From: Nematostella vectensis
Taxonomy: Eukaryota; Cnidaria; Anthozoa; Actiniaria; Edwardsiidae
NCBI RefSeq assembly: GCF_932526225.1
Contig: NC_064043.1
Location: 3,435,001 to 3,499,000, forward strand
DNA: 64,000 bases
Direction of reading: 5' to 3'
The notes beneath the pieces were generated by a model. The model was not told the origin of the DNA. It did not search any database and saw nothing but the letters and a program-made list of their open reading frames with translations. The first letter of the stretch is position 1. Every line of letters begins with the position of its first letter. The position numbers were made by a program, and so were the translations under genes. Below are positions 27,001 through 35,800 of the stretch, one piece after another.

Positions 27001-29833
27001 TATGAGTAGTTCGCTGATTGTTTTCCATGCTTTCCACTGTTTCATCTAGAACCGAGCAGTGTGTCGATATAGACGAGTGCGCAAGGAACCATGGGAAGGG
27101 TGACTGCGAACATCTGTGCACAAACACCGTGGGCTCATTTTCATGCTCTTGTCATCAAGGTTACCGCCTGAAGGGCAAGCATCAGTGTGTAGACGTGGAC
27201 GAATGCAGTGATAACAGTCTGAATCGCTGTCAACAGACCTGTAACAATAGCATCGGCAGGTGGGCGTCTAACACCCCGTCATTGAACACTCCTGTCCCTG
27301 AGTCACACAAAGCATCCATTTCAATAATTCAAACGAGTAACCAAGATGCTTTCAATCAAATATAGTCAATTAAGTGTCAGATTTTATCCATGGATAGTTA
27401 GTCTTCTTGCACGAAAGCTCATTGCTGGACCGACCTTAGCCCATCAGGGCTTGTGAGTAGCATTCACATAAATCTTTTCCTTACAGCTTCAAGTGCACAT
27501 GCAGGCCTGGTTACCACCTCGCAATTGATGGGTTTTCCTGCACCAAGGAGAAGGCCCCACCCGGTGAGCATTTAAATCCGGCAGGACGGCGTGACATACG
27601 AAGGTTGGCGAAACATACACGTTTCGCCAGTTCTCTCTTCTTGTCTTATGTGACAAGTTATCTCTTCTTGTCTTACGTGACAAGTTCTCTCTTGTTGTCT
27701 TACGTAACAAGTTATCTCTTGTTGTCTTACGTGACAAGTTCTCTCTTCTTGTCTTACGTGACAATTTGTCTCTTGTTGTCTTACGTGAAAATTCTCTCTT
27801 CTTGTCTTACGTGACAATTTGTCTCTTGTTGTCTTACGTGACAAGTTCTCTCTTGTTGTCTTACGTGACAATTTATCTCTTCTTGTCTTACGTGACAATT
27901 CTCTCTTCTTGTCTTACCCGACAAGTTCTCTCTTGTTGTCTTACGTGACAAGTTCTCTCTTCTTGTCTTACGTGACAATTTGTCTCTTCTTGTCTTACGT
28001 GACAAATTCTCTCTTCTTGTCTCACGTGACAATTCTCTCTTCTTGTCTTACGTGACAAATTCTCTCTTCTTGTCTTACGTGACAATTCTCTCTTCTTGTC
28101 TTACGTGACAAGTTCTCTCTTCTTGTCTTACGTGACAAGTTTTTTTCTTTTTGTCTTACGTGACAAGTTCTCTCTTGTTGTCTTACGTGACAAATACTCT
28201 CTCTTCTTGTCTTACGTGACAAGTTCTCTCTTCTTGTCTTACGTGACAAGTTTTTTCTTGTTGTCTTACGTGACGAGTTCTCTCTTGTTGTCTTACGTGA
28301 CAAGTTCTCTCTTCTTGTCTTACGTGACAAGTTCTCTCTTCTTGTCTTACGTGACAAGTTCTCTCTTCTTGTCTTACGTGACAAGTTATCTCTTGTTGTC
28401 TTACGTGACGAGTTCTCTCTTGTTGTCTTACGTGACGAGTTCTCTCTTGTTGTCTTACGTGACGAGTTCTCTCATCTTGTCTTACGTGACAAGTTCTCTC
28501 CTCTTGTTTTACGTGAAAAAGTTTTTTTTCTTTTTGTCTTACGTGACGAGTTCTCTCTTGTTGTCTTACGTGACGAGTCCTCTCTTGTTGTCTTACGTGA
28601 CGAGTTCTCTCTCTTCCTTTAGGCTGTGGTATTGCGCTCGAGGCGGACTTGGCGAACTTGGCGGCTACCCCTGGCTGGCAGCCTGCGCATGCCAACAGCT
28701 GGCCGTGGACTGCGCTCCTTCATTTCGGGGGCTTCCTGGACATTGAGGGGTGCATGGGTACACTGGTGGACCAGGAATGGATCATGACCACCGCCCATTG
28801 TCTGCACGTCGGCGCCTACCAACTACAGCCACAGTTTATCAAGGTATTGTCTCACTTTTCCGTAGCCCGCCAACACTTCTGCTTGTGGAAAAACTAAATA
28901 CATTTTGTTAATGACGGATAGGATAAGAGTGGGAATTATGCTGGGCTCGGGATGAGAAATGATCATGTGAAGTACTTGGGCAACAGTTTTATTAAAACAT
29001 TTATTGCTAACTTATTGCAACATTTATTGCTAACTTATTGCAACATTTATTGCTAACTTATTGCAACATTTATTGCTAACTTATTACAACATTTATTGCT
29101 AACTTATTGCTGGGACGTACTACTTGACCCTACGTCTTTTACTCTATTTTTCTTACTCAGACAAATTTACATTCCTCTTTTGGTGTGTTAACTTGATGTT
29201 CTCTGAATTCAACTGAGTAGATTGTCACAATTCTAGGTCGAACTGGGAGTACACAAACGCGGACAAGGCAAAAGCTCTCCAAAACTCCTGGACGTCAAAC
29301 GGGTTGAAGTTCACTCGAGTTTCAAAGCCGATTTGGGCAAGCTGACTTCCAACATTGCCCTCGTGCAGCTCGCCCACCCCCTCAACTTCACAGACGACAT
29401 CCACGCCATCTGTCTTCCGACCAGAAAGGAGACGGAAGTACTGCGAGGTGGCTCAAGCGGTGTGGTGATTGGCTGGGGGAAAACAACCAATAAGACGGTG
29501 TACACAGATCTACGTCAGGCGAACGTCACTCTTGTGCACAGGCATCGGTGCTCTTGGGCGTTGCGTAACTATGACGGCAACCGGTTGCTATGCGCCGGGT
29601 TTCTCACCAGTGACGTCACGTGTATCAGTGACAGCGGTTCGCCTCTCATGTTTCCCGTTCCGCATGCGCAAAACCCTAACGTCAAGCGGTGGATACTTGG
29701 TGGTATTCTCAGTTGGGGGTTGAACACGCTTACGCCCGGTTGCCATAGTGATTATAGTCATTCGGCGTATGTTGATATCGGAAGCTACCTTAAGTGGATC
29801 AGATCTATCGAGAAACCGAAGAAAGGAAACTAG
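17705..29833 (+). CDS. Secreted CUB-CUB-LDLa-LDLa-EGF(9)-trypsin-like protein
   Basis: Eighteen coding exons with consistent phase: 17705-17739, 17967-18022, 19409-19554, 19759-19960, 20174-20344, 20817-21002, 21986-22104, 22731-22902, 23103-23237, 24232-24351, 24515-24640, 25248-25370, 25858-26044, 26351-26518, 27050-27259, 27487-27563, 28623-28843 and 29237-29833. The total is 3051 nt, 1016 residues. Approximate layout: signal peptide 1-26, CUB1 32-145, CUB2 148-264, Pro/Thr linker 266-281, LDLa 283-317 and 319-353, nine EGF domains 364-737, trypsin fold 745-1016. The protein is extracellular and broadly recalls complement-type mosaic proteases, but the order is not that of MASP or C1r/s. 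The catalytic Asp is Asn and the activation site is lost, so a non-enzymatic binding role is likely. I know of no named orthologue. Confidence 0.88.
18500..19284. repeat. 23-bp G-rich minisatellite in intron 2
   Basis: About 33 copies of GGGGGTGGGTAGTCTTACCA plus ATG/TGT spacer, with TGTC/TTGC variants. It fills most of the intron before the first CUB exon. The plus strand is rich in G4-type tracts. Confidence 0.93.
19409..19960 (+). CDS. CUB domain 1 exons (protease-type paralogue)
   Basis: 19409-19554 (146 nt) encodes [27 protein letters not shown] and ISFAFLDFQ. 19759-19960 (202 nt) encodes [21 protein letters not shown] and [16 protein letters not shown]. This is a complete four-cysteine CUB. 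Exon lengths and phases equal those of the minus-strand gene. Confidence 0.9.
19600..19690 (+). pseudogene. Degenerate duplicate of the end of the first CUB exon
   Basis: The segment around 19616-19674 repeats the last 58 bp or so of exon 19409-19554 (ATCACCGCCTCTAGGGGATT, GGATTTCCAG-GTAAAA) with substitutions and a length change near the end. The flanking intron (GATCACGTGATCAATATG) is duplicated too, giving a unit of about 120 bp. It keeps a plausible donor but not a usable acceptor or frame. Confidence 0.8.
19961..20135 (+). pseudogene. Two degenerate copies of the CUB1 exon end and donor
   Basis: After the real exon end (AACTCGTCACTAG-GTTAGT at 19960) two more copies of ATGACGTCAC...GAGCTGAAGGGC...AACTC-TC-CTAG follow, ending near 20050 and 20130. 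The first keeps GGTTAGT; the second has lost it. They are tandem duplications of the exon-3'-end/donor segment left in the intron. Confidence 0.75.
20174..21002 (+). CDS. CUB domain 2 exons (protease-type paralogue)
   Basis: 20174-20344 encodes [28 protein letters not shown] and [10 protein letters not shown]. 20817-21002 encodes [19 protein letters not shown] and [19 protein letters not shown]. All CUB landmarks are present. The intron splits the domain in phase 1, as in CUB2 of the opposite gene. Confidence 0.88.
20566..20795. repeat. Dispersed repeat, copy 1
   Basis: The stretch with GAGGTTTGATACTTGAAT, GGTTCTCAGTTACT and GGGAGCGTTAAATGGCGG resembles 30970-31135. It is a non-coding interspersed element inside a CUB2 intron. 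Its ends were not resolved. Confidence 0.6.
21986..22902 (+). CDS. Pro/Thr linker and two LDLa modules
   Basis: 21986-22104 encodes a Pro/Thr-rich linker, then [20 protein letters not shown], the first half of LDLa1, ending in phase 0. 22731-22902 encodes [12 protein letters not shown] (end of LDLa1) and [13 protein letters not shown]...[18 protein letters not shown] (LDLa2). Both keep the C-x-D-G/N-x-x-D-C-x-D-x-S-D-E calcium cage. These modules are absent from the minus-strand paralogue, where CUB2 is joined directly to EGF1. Confidence 0.9.
22167..22210 (-). ncRNA. Hammerhead-ribozyme-like motif (candidate)
   Basis: On the minus strand the order is CTGATGA, then A, then a perfect five-base stem GAGGC-AGTA-GCCTC, then GAAAC and GTC. 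This is the conserved hammerhead core (CUGAUGA, stem II, GAAA, cleavage after GUC) with the very short stem III known from Penelope-like retroelements. Stem I pairing is poor as it stands, so activity is doubtful. A 55-bp tandem duplication (about 22209-22306) adjoins it. Confidence 0.5.
22206..22310. repeat. 55-bp perfect tandem duplication
   Basis: AGCTTTGGGCGTGGCATGTA and following bases through CAAATAGAGA are present twice in direct succession in the intron inside LDLa1. The identity suggests a recent event. Confidence 0.85.
23103..25370 (+). CDS. EGF domains 1 to 4 (protease-type paralogue)
   Basis: 23103-23237 encodes EGF1 ([12 protein letters not shown], no Asp-Glu lead). 24232-24351 ([15 protein letters not shown]), 24515-24640 ([13 protein letters not shown]) and 25248-25370 ([12 protein letters not shown]) encode one calcium-binding EGF each. 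All exons are phase 1 to 1, allowing domain gain or loss without frameshift. Confidence 0.9.
23614..24217. mobile_element. 604-bp foldback element with 7-bp target duplication
   Basis: The ends CACAGGGAGCC and GGCTCCCTGTG are inverted. Long imperfect inverted arms of roughly 180 bp follow (CATGTGCTTAGAGC / AAAGCACATGC; ATCAATTAGGTCACGA / GTGACCTAATTGAT). GTAATGT flanks both sides (23607-23613 and 24218-24224). It has no coding frame. It sits immediately before exon 24232, with its right end only 14 bp from that exon. It is a non-autonomous DNA transposon whose superfamily I cannot assign. Confidence 0.8.
24641..25170. repeat. 18-bp minisatellite grown from a splice donor
   Basis: The array begins exactly at the donor of exon 24515-24640. 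The junction TTGCCAG-GGTAAGAGTGG is repeated about 29 times as GTAAGAGTGGTTGCCAGG with variants, so the intron starts with many donor-like GGTAAG sites. Confidence 0.9.
25400..25595. repeat. About 48-bp tandem repeat, 4 copies
   Basis: Four close copies containing CTCTTTACCGGTGATCACGG and GGTTGCAA in the intron after exon 25248-25370. Confidence 0.85.
25640..25735. repeat. Interspersed repeat family, copy 1
   Basis: Shares GAAGTCAC...AGAATCCAT...CAAGCGAGTAACTG...TCAATTAAAT with 27295-27370 and 37893-37990. It is a diverged non-coding dispersed element. Confidence 0.55.
25858..27563 (+). CDS. EGF domains 5 to 9 (protease-type paralogue)
   Basis: 25858-26044 (187 nt) encodes EGF5 and half of EGF6. 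26351-26518 (168 nt) encodes the rest of EGF6 and most of EGF7. 27050-27259 (210 nt, donor GTGGGC) encodes the end of EGF7, EGF8 and half of EGF9. 27487-27563 completes EGF9 and leads into the protease linker (KEKAPPG). Most domains start D-[IV]-[DN]-E-C. The 187- and 168-nt exons match the minus-strand gene exactly. Confidence 0.9.
26055..26292. repeat. (GTCC)n/(GTCT)n tetranucleotide microsatellite
   Basis: Alternating blocks of GTCC and GTCT with occasional TTCG, starting ten bases after the donor of exon 25858-26044. Long Ser/Val/Arg ORFs here are repeat artefacts. Confidence 0.95.
27295..27370. repeat. Interspersed repeat family, copy 2
   Basis: Shares CTGAGTCACACAAAGCATCC and TTTCAATCAAAT with 37893-37990 and, more weakly, 25640-25735. 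It lies in the intron splitting EGF9. Confidence 0.6.
27630..28618. repeat. 27-bp minisatellite running into the protease acceptor
   Basis: About 35 copies with core CTTGTCTTACGTGACAAG and CTCTCTT. The last units supply the pyrimidine tract (TTCTCTCTCTTCCTTTAG) of the acceptor of exon 28623-28843. ORFs on both strands are explained by the period. Confidence 0.92.
28623..29833 (+). CDS. Trypsin-fold domain, predicted inactive
   Basis: 28623-28843 encodes the linking Cys (GCG), [10 protein letters not shown] and [18 protein letters not shown]; catalytic His803 is at 28796-28798. 29237-29833 encodes [41 protein letters not shown] (Ser951 at 29633-29635), ILSWG and a helix before the TAG. The S1-family disulfides are present. 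Three departures were seen: Asn857 (AAC at 29351-29353) replaces the triad Asp in the NDIALL motif; the activation site R-IVGG is replaced by A-TPGW; and the S1-pocket position six residues before the Ser is Val. GDSGGP is SDSGSP. Family knowledge says loss of the Asp and of the new N-terminus abolishes normal activity, so this is likely a serine protease homologue. Confidence 0.88.
28990..29112. repeat. 23-bp tandem repeat, about 5 copies
   Basis: CAACATTTATTGCTAACTTA plus TTG repeats in the intron that divides the trypsin-like domain. Confidence 0.9.
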
Positions 29834-32800
29834 ATAGCGACCTATGACCTCTGTTCGTGACAACAGTGGATAGCAAATGGGCGCCAAGTCTGCTGTAGGG
29901 ACAGGTTTCCTTTTGCAAGAGGTTGTAAACATCGCCGCAAACTTTCATTTATAGAAAGCATATTTTCTCTCTTAAGATGGCCAAGTGCTTACTCAGAGTG
30001 CTGTCTTATATATCATTCGATTCACGATGTTCATACAAATAGTCTGGTGCTCAGAACTGACGAATACTGCGCAAAGCTGATGCGCAGAATAACTAGATAG
30101 TAATCTTGCATCTATTTTAGAGAAAGGCGGGATAATGCGCGCGCACGATTTTAGGTTTCATATTTTGTGGCACTCCAATTCTGGTGCGTTTCCCGCCAAT
30201 GTCCTCCGTAGCGGTACTGTGCATATTGATCCATTCTAATTCTGCGCGCTAATAGGGACTTGCGCTAAGGGATCACATGACCTTTTGAGGTGGCAAACCA
30301 AAATGATCACAGAATTGACTGTGCCCGTCACCAAGAAAACGACGAAAAAATAATCTTTAATTAAGCCAAACACTTTCTAGAAAACAAATCTTGCTTTTTT
30401 TCGTAAGCGCCGGATAAGTTGCTTTTTTTCTTGATATTTTGCCGCTAAAATCCTAAGCGCACGTAGTTTGGCACCCAAACAGTCACGTGATCTCTTAGCT
30501 CAAGTCCCCTATTGATGCTTTGTTTATACTTGATTCATAATTATTAATTCCTGATAAATAGATAAAAACAGTCTAGAACACCGAACAATATCTGATAATA
30601 TCTTTAAATGCAATGAATATCGAACTTATTTTTAAATTAAGGCTTTACGAGCTTCTACATCCTTTTGTATTGTTCGATAAGTTTACAAATAATAAAATGA
30701 TTACATTCACGTGCGTTTTTCATTTCTGGTTTTCATACTTTTGTTTAAGCCGGTTCAATCTCGTTCGAAGAGCCCGTGACCCTTTGAGACAGCGGTATCT
30801 TTGGAGAAGACCACAAGGGCTGGCCGTAGAATTTATCGACCTTATTCTTCTTTATTTTCGCGCTTCATAAATTTTCTCGGCACATTTCGCGACGGGGAGA
30901 AAAACGAAAATTGAGCTAAATAATCTATAACCTTTTTTTCACGGTTAATTAAAGAATGTCGATCAACCACTTCTTTTTTATTGTTTAAAGTTGAAAATAC
31001 AGCCATTCAAGATTAAAGTTTGATACTTAATTCATGATAATTTGGTTGAAAGTTTCTCAGTAACATGGAAATGGATTCTTTGATTCACCCGGTATTTAGC
31101 GGGAGCGTAAAATGGCGGCGTGATTGGCCTTTAATGGGTAGACGCAAATGCAAGTAAGCGCAGGCGTGTCCTCGAAACAAAAATAGTGTTATCATTTCAG
31201 GGGACATTACTGATATCACAATACTGGTCTGTTTTTTGTCAAAGATTTTCATATTAGTTTAACCTTTCAGCACCGGAAATGATCTTCTATACGTATCACT
31301 CGATAAGCCAGGCTTATGCACACTCGTGATTTTCCCCTTTTAGAGCATGACATCATTGCAATTTTAGTACAACTATTGCATGCCGTGCATCCTGTATACA
31401 GGGTGTCTGCATACGGCTATTGCAGTGTGGCTCCGACGAAATTCCTAGTGAGTTCAGATGTTGGGTAACTCGAATGCCAAAACAAAAACAAAAGCCAGCT
31501 ATAAAATCTTTCTTTCGCTTGCATCCTGTAGTCTAAAGACAGCCTTACTATCGTATAAAAACATTTAGCGCGGCGATAGTGAACCCCTCATAAGACTATC
31601 GTCCTGGGGACTAGCGCTTGGTCGAAATACAGTAAGGTGGGCGATAACGTCAAAAAGCTAACGCTCAATTTTGCGTCAGTCTCAAATAAGTGCAAAACAT
31701 GTTGTTTACTTTTTATGTGCTACTACATTATTGCGTGTAAATACAAATACAATTTTTAAATGTGTGCACTTTCCATACATTGGGTCGTCTTTGGTAAAAA
31801 AATCTAGAACAATCGCATTAACAGTGACGGTTCTGTGCGAAGTTTAAAATTGATAACGCCCATGATCTGTTGATTAACGCGCGAGCGACCTATCCCTCTT
31901 TTATTATAAGGTCAATGGCAAGTACAGCGTGTTTGACGATTTTTATCCGCTAAGGGTTTCTTTTGCCGCAGAAGCAATTTATCCAACAACGAGAAGTCCT
32001 ACTGTTGCCAAAAACCGGCTTGGGGCAAGCTAAAGCAAGTTTTCCGGGCAAATAATGTAACCGGCACTAGAAGCGTTACGGTTTTATTTTCACGTTTGCT
32101 TCTTTTTCTACTCGCTCTTGATGTCAAAGCACTACGCCTGGGAATTACATTTCTTTAGGCCTATAGCTTTCTTAAAACATACGCGTGGCCTTTACTGTAA
32201 GTTCTCTATTTCTATCTAGCTGGAACATTCCTTTGCTGTATTTCGATATAACATAAAGCGGTAAAAAATCTGCTAGTGTCACGCACTGACAGCTTTTATA
32301 TGAGAATCAAAACAGACAGGCAAGACGGATGTAAGACCTCAAACTTTTTCCTTCCTCCGGAGATTGTCAATTCCCAATGCTATCTATCTGGCTTTCCGTG
32401 CCAAGGAGAGCCTCACACCCTACGGATACCTGATTTGAGAAGGCTTTAATTGTATTGTTCTGTTTTAGCTTTGCCCTTGACCTGTATGGCCGTACGGTAT
32501 CCCGCTAGCACGTTTCGACTGTTCCCCAGGCATATCCCTTGCTTGTCCTTAATTGGCAAATACTCTCATTGCCAATAATATTGAACACATTAGACGGGCT
32601 ATTAAAGGAGTAATTCTATAGGGCGCAGATTTAACAACAAATAAAATCATTCGTAAATACCAAAAACTCTTCACCTGAAACCAGCTTTGTCAGGTTTAAA
32701 ACAGGGTTTTGATTGACAGTCAATAAGATATCTAGCTCGATTCCCCGGGTAGCGTCAATCATCGCCACCGAGCAGCAGCGTCTAGTGTTTCCGTACGCGC

Positions 32801-32853
32801 CTGGTACAAAAGGAGCAACTCGTTCGCGAAGGTTCAGACGCCTGCTCACCACA
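29834..32853. other. Intergenic region without a recognisable gene
   Basis: No frame with domain content. 30970-31135 is a diverged second copy of the dispersed repeat at 20566-20795 (GTTTGATACTTAATT, TTTCTCAGTAACATGG, GGGAGCGTAAAATGGCGG). The rest is ordinary AT-rich sequence. The promoter of the next gene should lie within the last few hundred bases; I see no decisive TATA box. Confidence 0.6.
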
Positions 32854-35800
32854 ATGAAATTGTTGTTGTGCTTGGTGCTTTGTGCTCTGGCGGTCGGGCT
32901 TCATGCCTCGGACGATTGGGGTCTCCCTGACGAGACGACCTTGGTAGATGGGGCTCCTCCGGTACCAAAAATGCCGGGTATTGAGGAAAGTGAAGTCGGC
33001 ACAGAAGACATTGATGATGACGACGACGACGACGAAAAAGATGAAGGATATGAAAACGATGATGACGATGATGATGAAGACGAAGACGGCGACGAAGGTA
33101 ACCGGCAGAGGCTTTCCCGCCAGAGGCTTTCCCGCCAGAGGCAATCCCGGCAGAGGAAATCCTGGCAGAGGCAATCCCGGCAGAGGCTATCCCTAGTACG
33201 AGGCTATCCCGGCGAAGGCCGCCGGCCACAGCAGGGCATGAAGGTATTTAGATCCATTTTTAACAGAGATTCAAAGGAACTGAAAATTGAAACAGATATA
33301 TGTCGAGATGCGAGAGAATTAGCGAAGATCTTCGCAAAGAAGCGAAGATCTCTTTGACTATTGATACATTGGCGAAAGAAAAGAGTTTCCTTGCTAGCAG
33401 AGGCCTCTATTACTGTCATTCTCTGTTCATTTCGCTGGCTGGCATTCAGCGAAATACAGGGAAGAAGGCCTCTGCTAGCAGGGAATAGAAAACAAAAAAG
33501 CTTTGGTTGTTTGTGCGGAAGTTTTCTGGGATTTTAGACCGCGAATGTGATGGTTTGTTATCGAGATGCAGAGATGAGTTCGGCGAGTTTTTCGTTGAGT
33601 AGGTAGGGAAGGGATGTCTCATGTACGCACAAAAGAAAGGGCTCCCAAAACAGATGCGGTTTACCAAGTAAACAATTTTATTGACACTGAACATTCCTGT
33701 CACATGATCATAGCACGAAAGTAGTGCCTTTCACAATGGCATTTGTTCAGCATATGGATTCTCGAGATTTTCTCGCTGATTGATGAGAGCTACCGCGTTT
33801 CAGCGGCGATAAATCTAAATTGCTATGTTATTGTGGGCGCTAACCGCGCTCATAGCCGGGTTAGCCGCATTTAACCGCGCTCATAGCCGTGTTAGCCGCA
33901 TTTAACAGTGTTCATAGCTGCACGCTTATGCAGCCGTCCGCGCTTGTCAGTCGCGAAAGCGTTGGAGCGCTTGGCCGCGTAGTTATAAAGATCACGCGGG
34001 ATGGCGGATTTGCCACAGGCATTTGTATATTGTTAGAAATATATTTAGAGGAAACACGGGAGGGTTGTTTATGTTTTGTCAGGGGAACCATAAAAACATT
34101 GGTGTGTTTGTCGAAATACTAGGAACTTTAAACACGAAACCGCGCTATTAAAGGGCCCTTGCCAGGCATTTGTCTTTCATGTTTAAGAACAGTTTAAACT
34201 TCCTCTTGGTTCATATTTCAAGATTACGCTCAATAGGGCTATTTTCCAAGTTTTGCTGAAGCCAGAAATTTACCCGAAAAGTCTCGGGTGACTGCGAGGT
34301 CCCGAGAACTTTCTTAATATTAAAGCCATGTGAATTTCGGGCCCGAGAAGTTCGTGAAAGATCAAAATCTAAAAATCTATAAGAGAATCATCCTTTACTT
34401 GAATCTTTGTGGTGAAATACGACGTTTGACGATATTTCAACACATTTACATACCATAAATTTTATAGAAATTAGCCAGCTTTTCAAATTTAAAGAATAAA
34501 TCGTTTTCGAGCCCGAGAATTCTTGGATGTTTTGAGAAACGAGCCCCAGGAGGTAGACCTATGTATAATATCAGTAAACAGATCGTTGCGCAGTTTGTTG
34601 TATTGTTTGCAACGAAGGATAAAATGCGCTTCGTCCTTGATGTCCTCATTTGGTAGGTCTTTCATACCTGCCTTTTTTAAGTTATAGTTCATGATTGCTT
34701 TCCCTCATGTTCGTTAGTACAATTCGGTGAGAAATATTTTTAATATTTAAAAGGTAGTCTTCCAATTTTATAATTAATTTTAAAGTTTCTAAAAAATGTT
34801 TCATAGTATAAACTCTACTAGCTGTCAAAAGGGTTTAATTTACCGCAGAATGTGTAGTTCCAGAATATATCCATACCCCCCCCCCCCACCATGCCGGGTA
34901 TTGAGGAGGTATTGAGGAAAGCGAAGTCTAGATTTCATATGTAAAGTCTACTTTAAATGTCTAAATGTGTTTTATTTTTGCCTCTGAATTGTACGATATA
35001 GAAGCAAATAGAAGAAATTTATTTCCCCCCTTCGAGTTCTGTTACCACCGGCTATCTTTTCTTCTTTACCCTTTAATAGCACTGTTTTTTGTGTAAGATA
35101 GTACTTTAAGATAGTACGCTCGACTTGGCCGATGGGAAGGTTGTGGCTTCACGCAAGTGAAGCTGGGCCGTGGTAGATAGCTTTTCGTTGGGTGGTGGAA
35201 GAAGGTGATAAGGTGTGGTTGGTGATGCTGATGGTAGGGTGATAGGGTGTGGTTGGCTGTTGGTAGGTGATAGGGTGAGGCTGGGTCGTGGTACATAGCT
35301 TTTCGTTGGGTGGTGGTAGGAGGTGATAGGGTGTTGTTAATGATGCTGATGGTAGGGTGATAGGGTGAGGCTGGGTCGTGGTAGATAGCTTTTCGTTGGG
35401 TGGTGGTAGGAGGTGATAGGGTGTGGTTGGTGATGCTGATGGTAGTGTGATAGGGTGTGGTTGGCTGATGGTAGGGTGATAGGGTGAGGCTGGGTCGTGG
35501 TAGATAGCTTTTCGTTGGGTGGTGGTAGGAGGTGATAAGGTGTGGTTGGTGATGCTGATGGTAGGGTGATAGGGTGTGGTTGGCTTGTGCTACAGTGTTA
35601 GGGTGAACGTGGTTGATAAGTGCGAGTATAGGACTATGTATCTATGTAAAATCCAATCATTTTTATCCCAGTGCATGATGGAATTTGAGGAGTGCAGGAA
35701 TAGCTCTAACGGTACTTGTGAGAAGATGCTTCAATGCCACCAGGAAAAGAGCAAGTGCTGGAAGACCATCAAGGACAACAAGCGTGAGGCCTTTGCTGGA

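Noticed and set aside
27630-28618. Repetitive frames of 60-216 codons on both strands
   Set aside because: 27-bp period artefacts inside an intron; only the last part of the plus-strand frame overlaps the real exon, in the wrong frame.
33100-33205. Collagen-like GRGFP/ARGNP reading of the 15-bp repeat
   Set aside because: That frame has no signal peptide and stops soon after; the signal-peptide frame joins in phase to the next exon.
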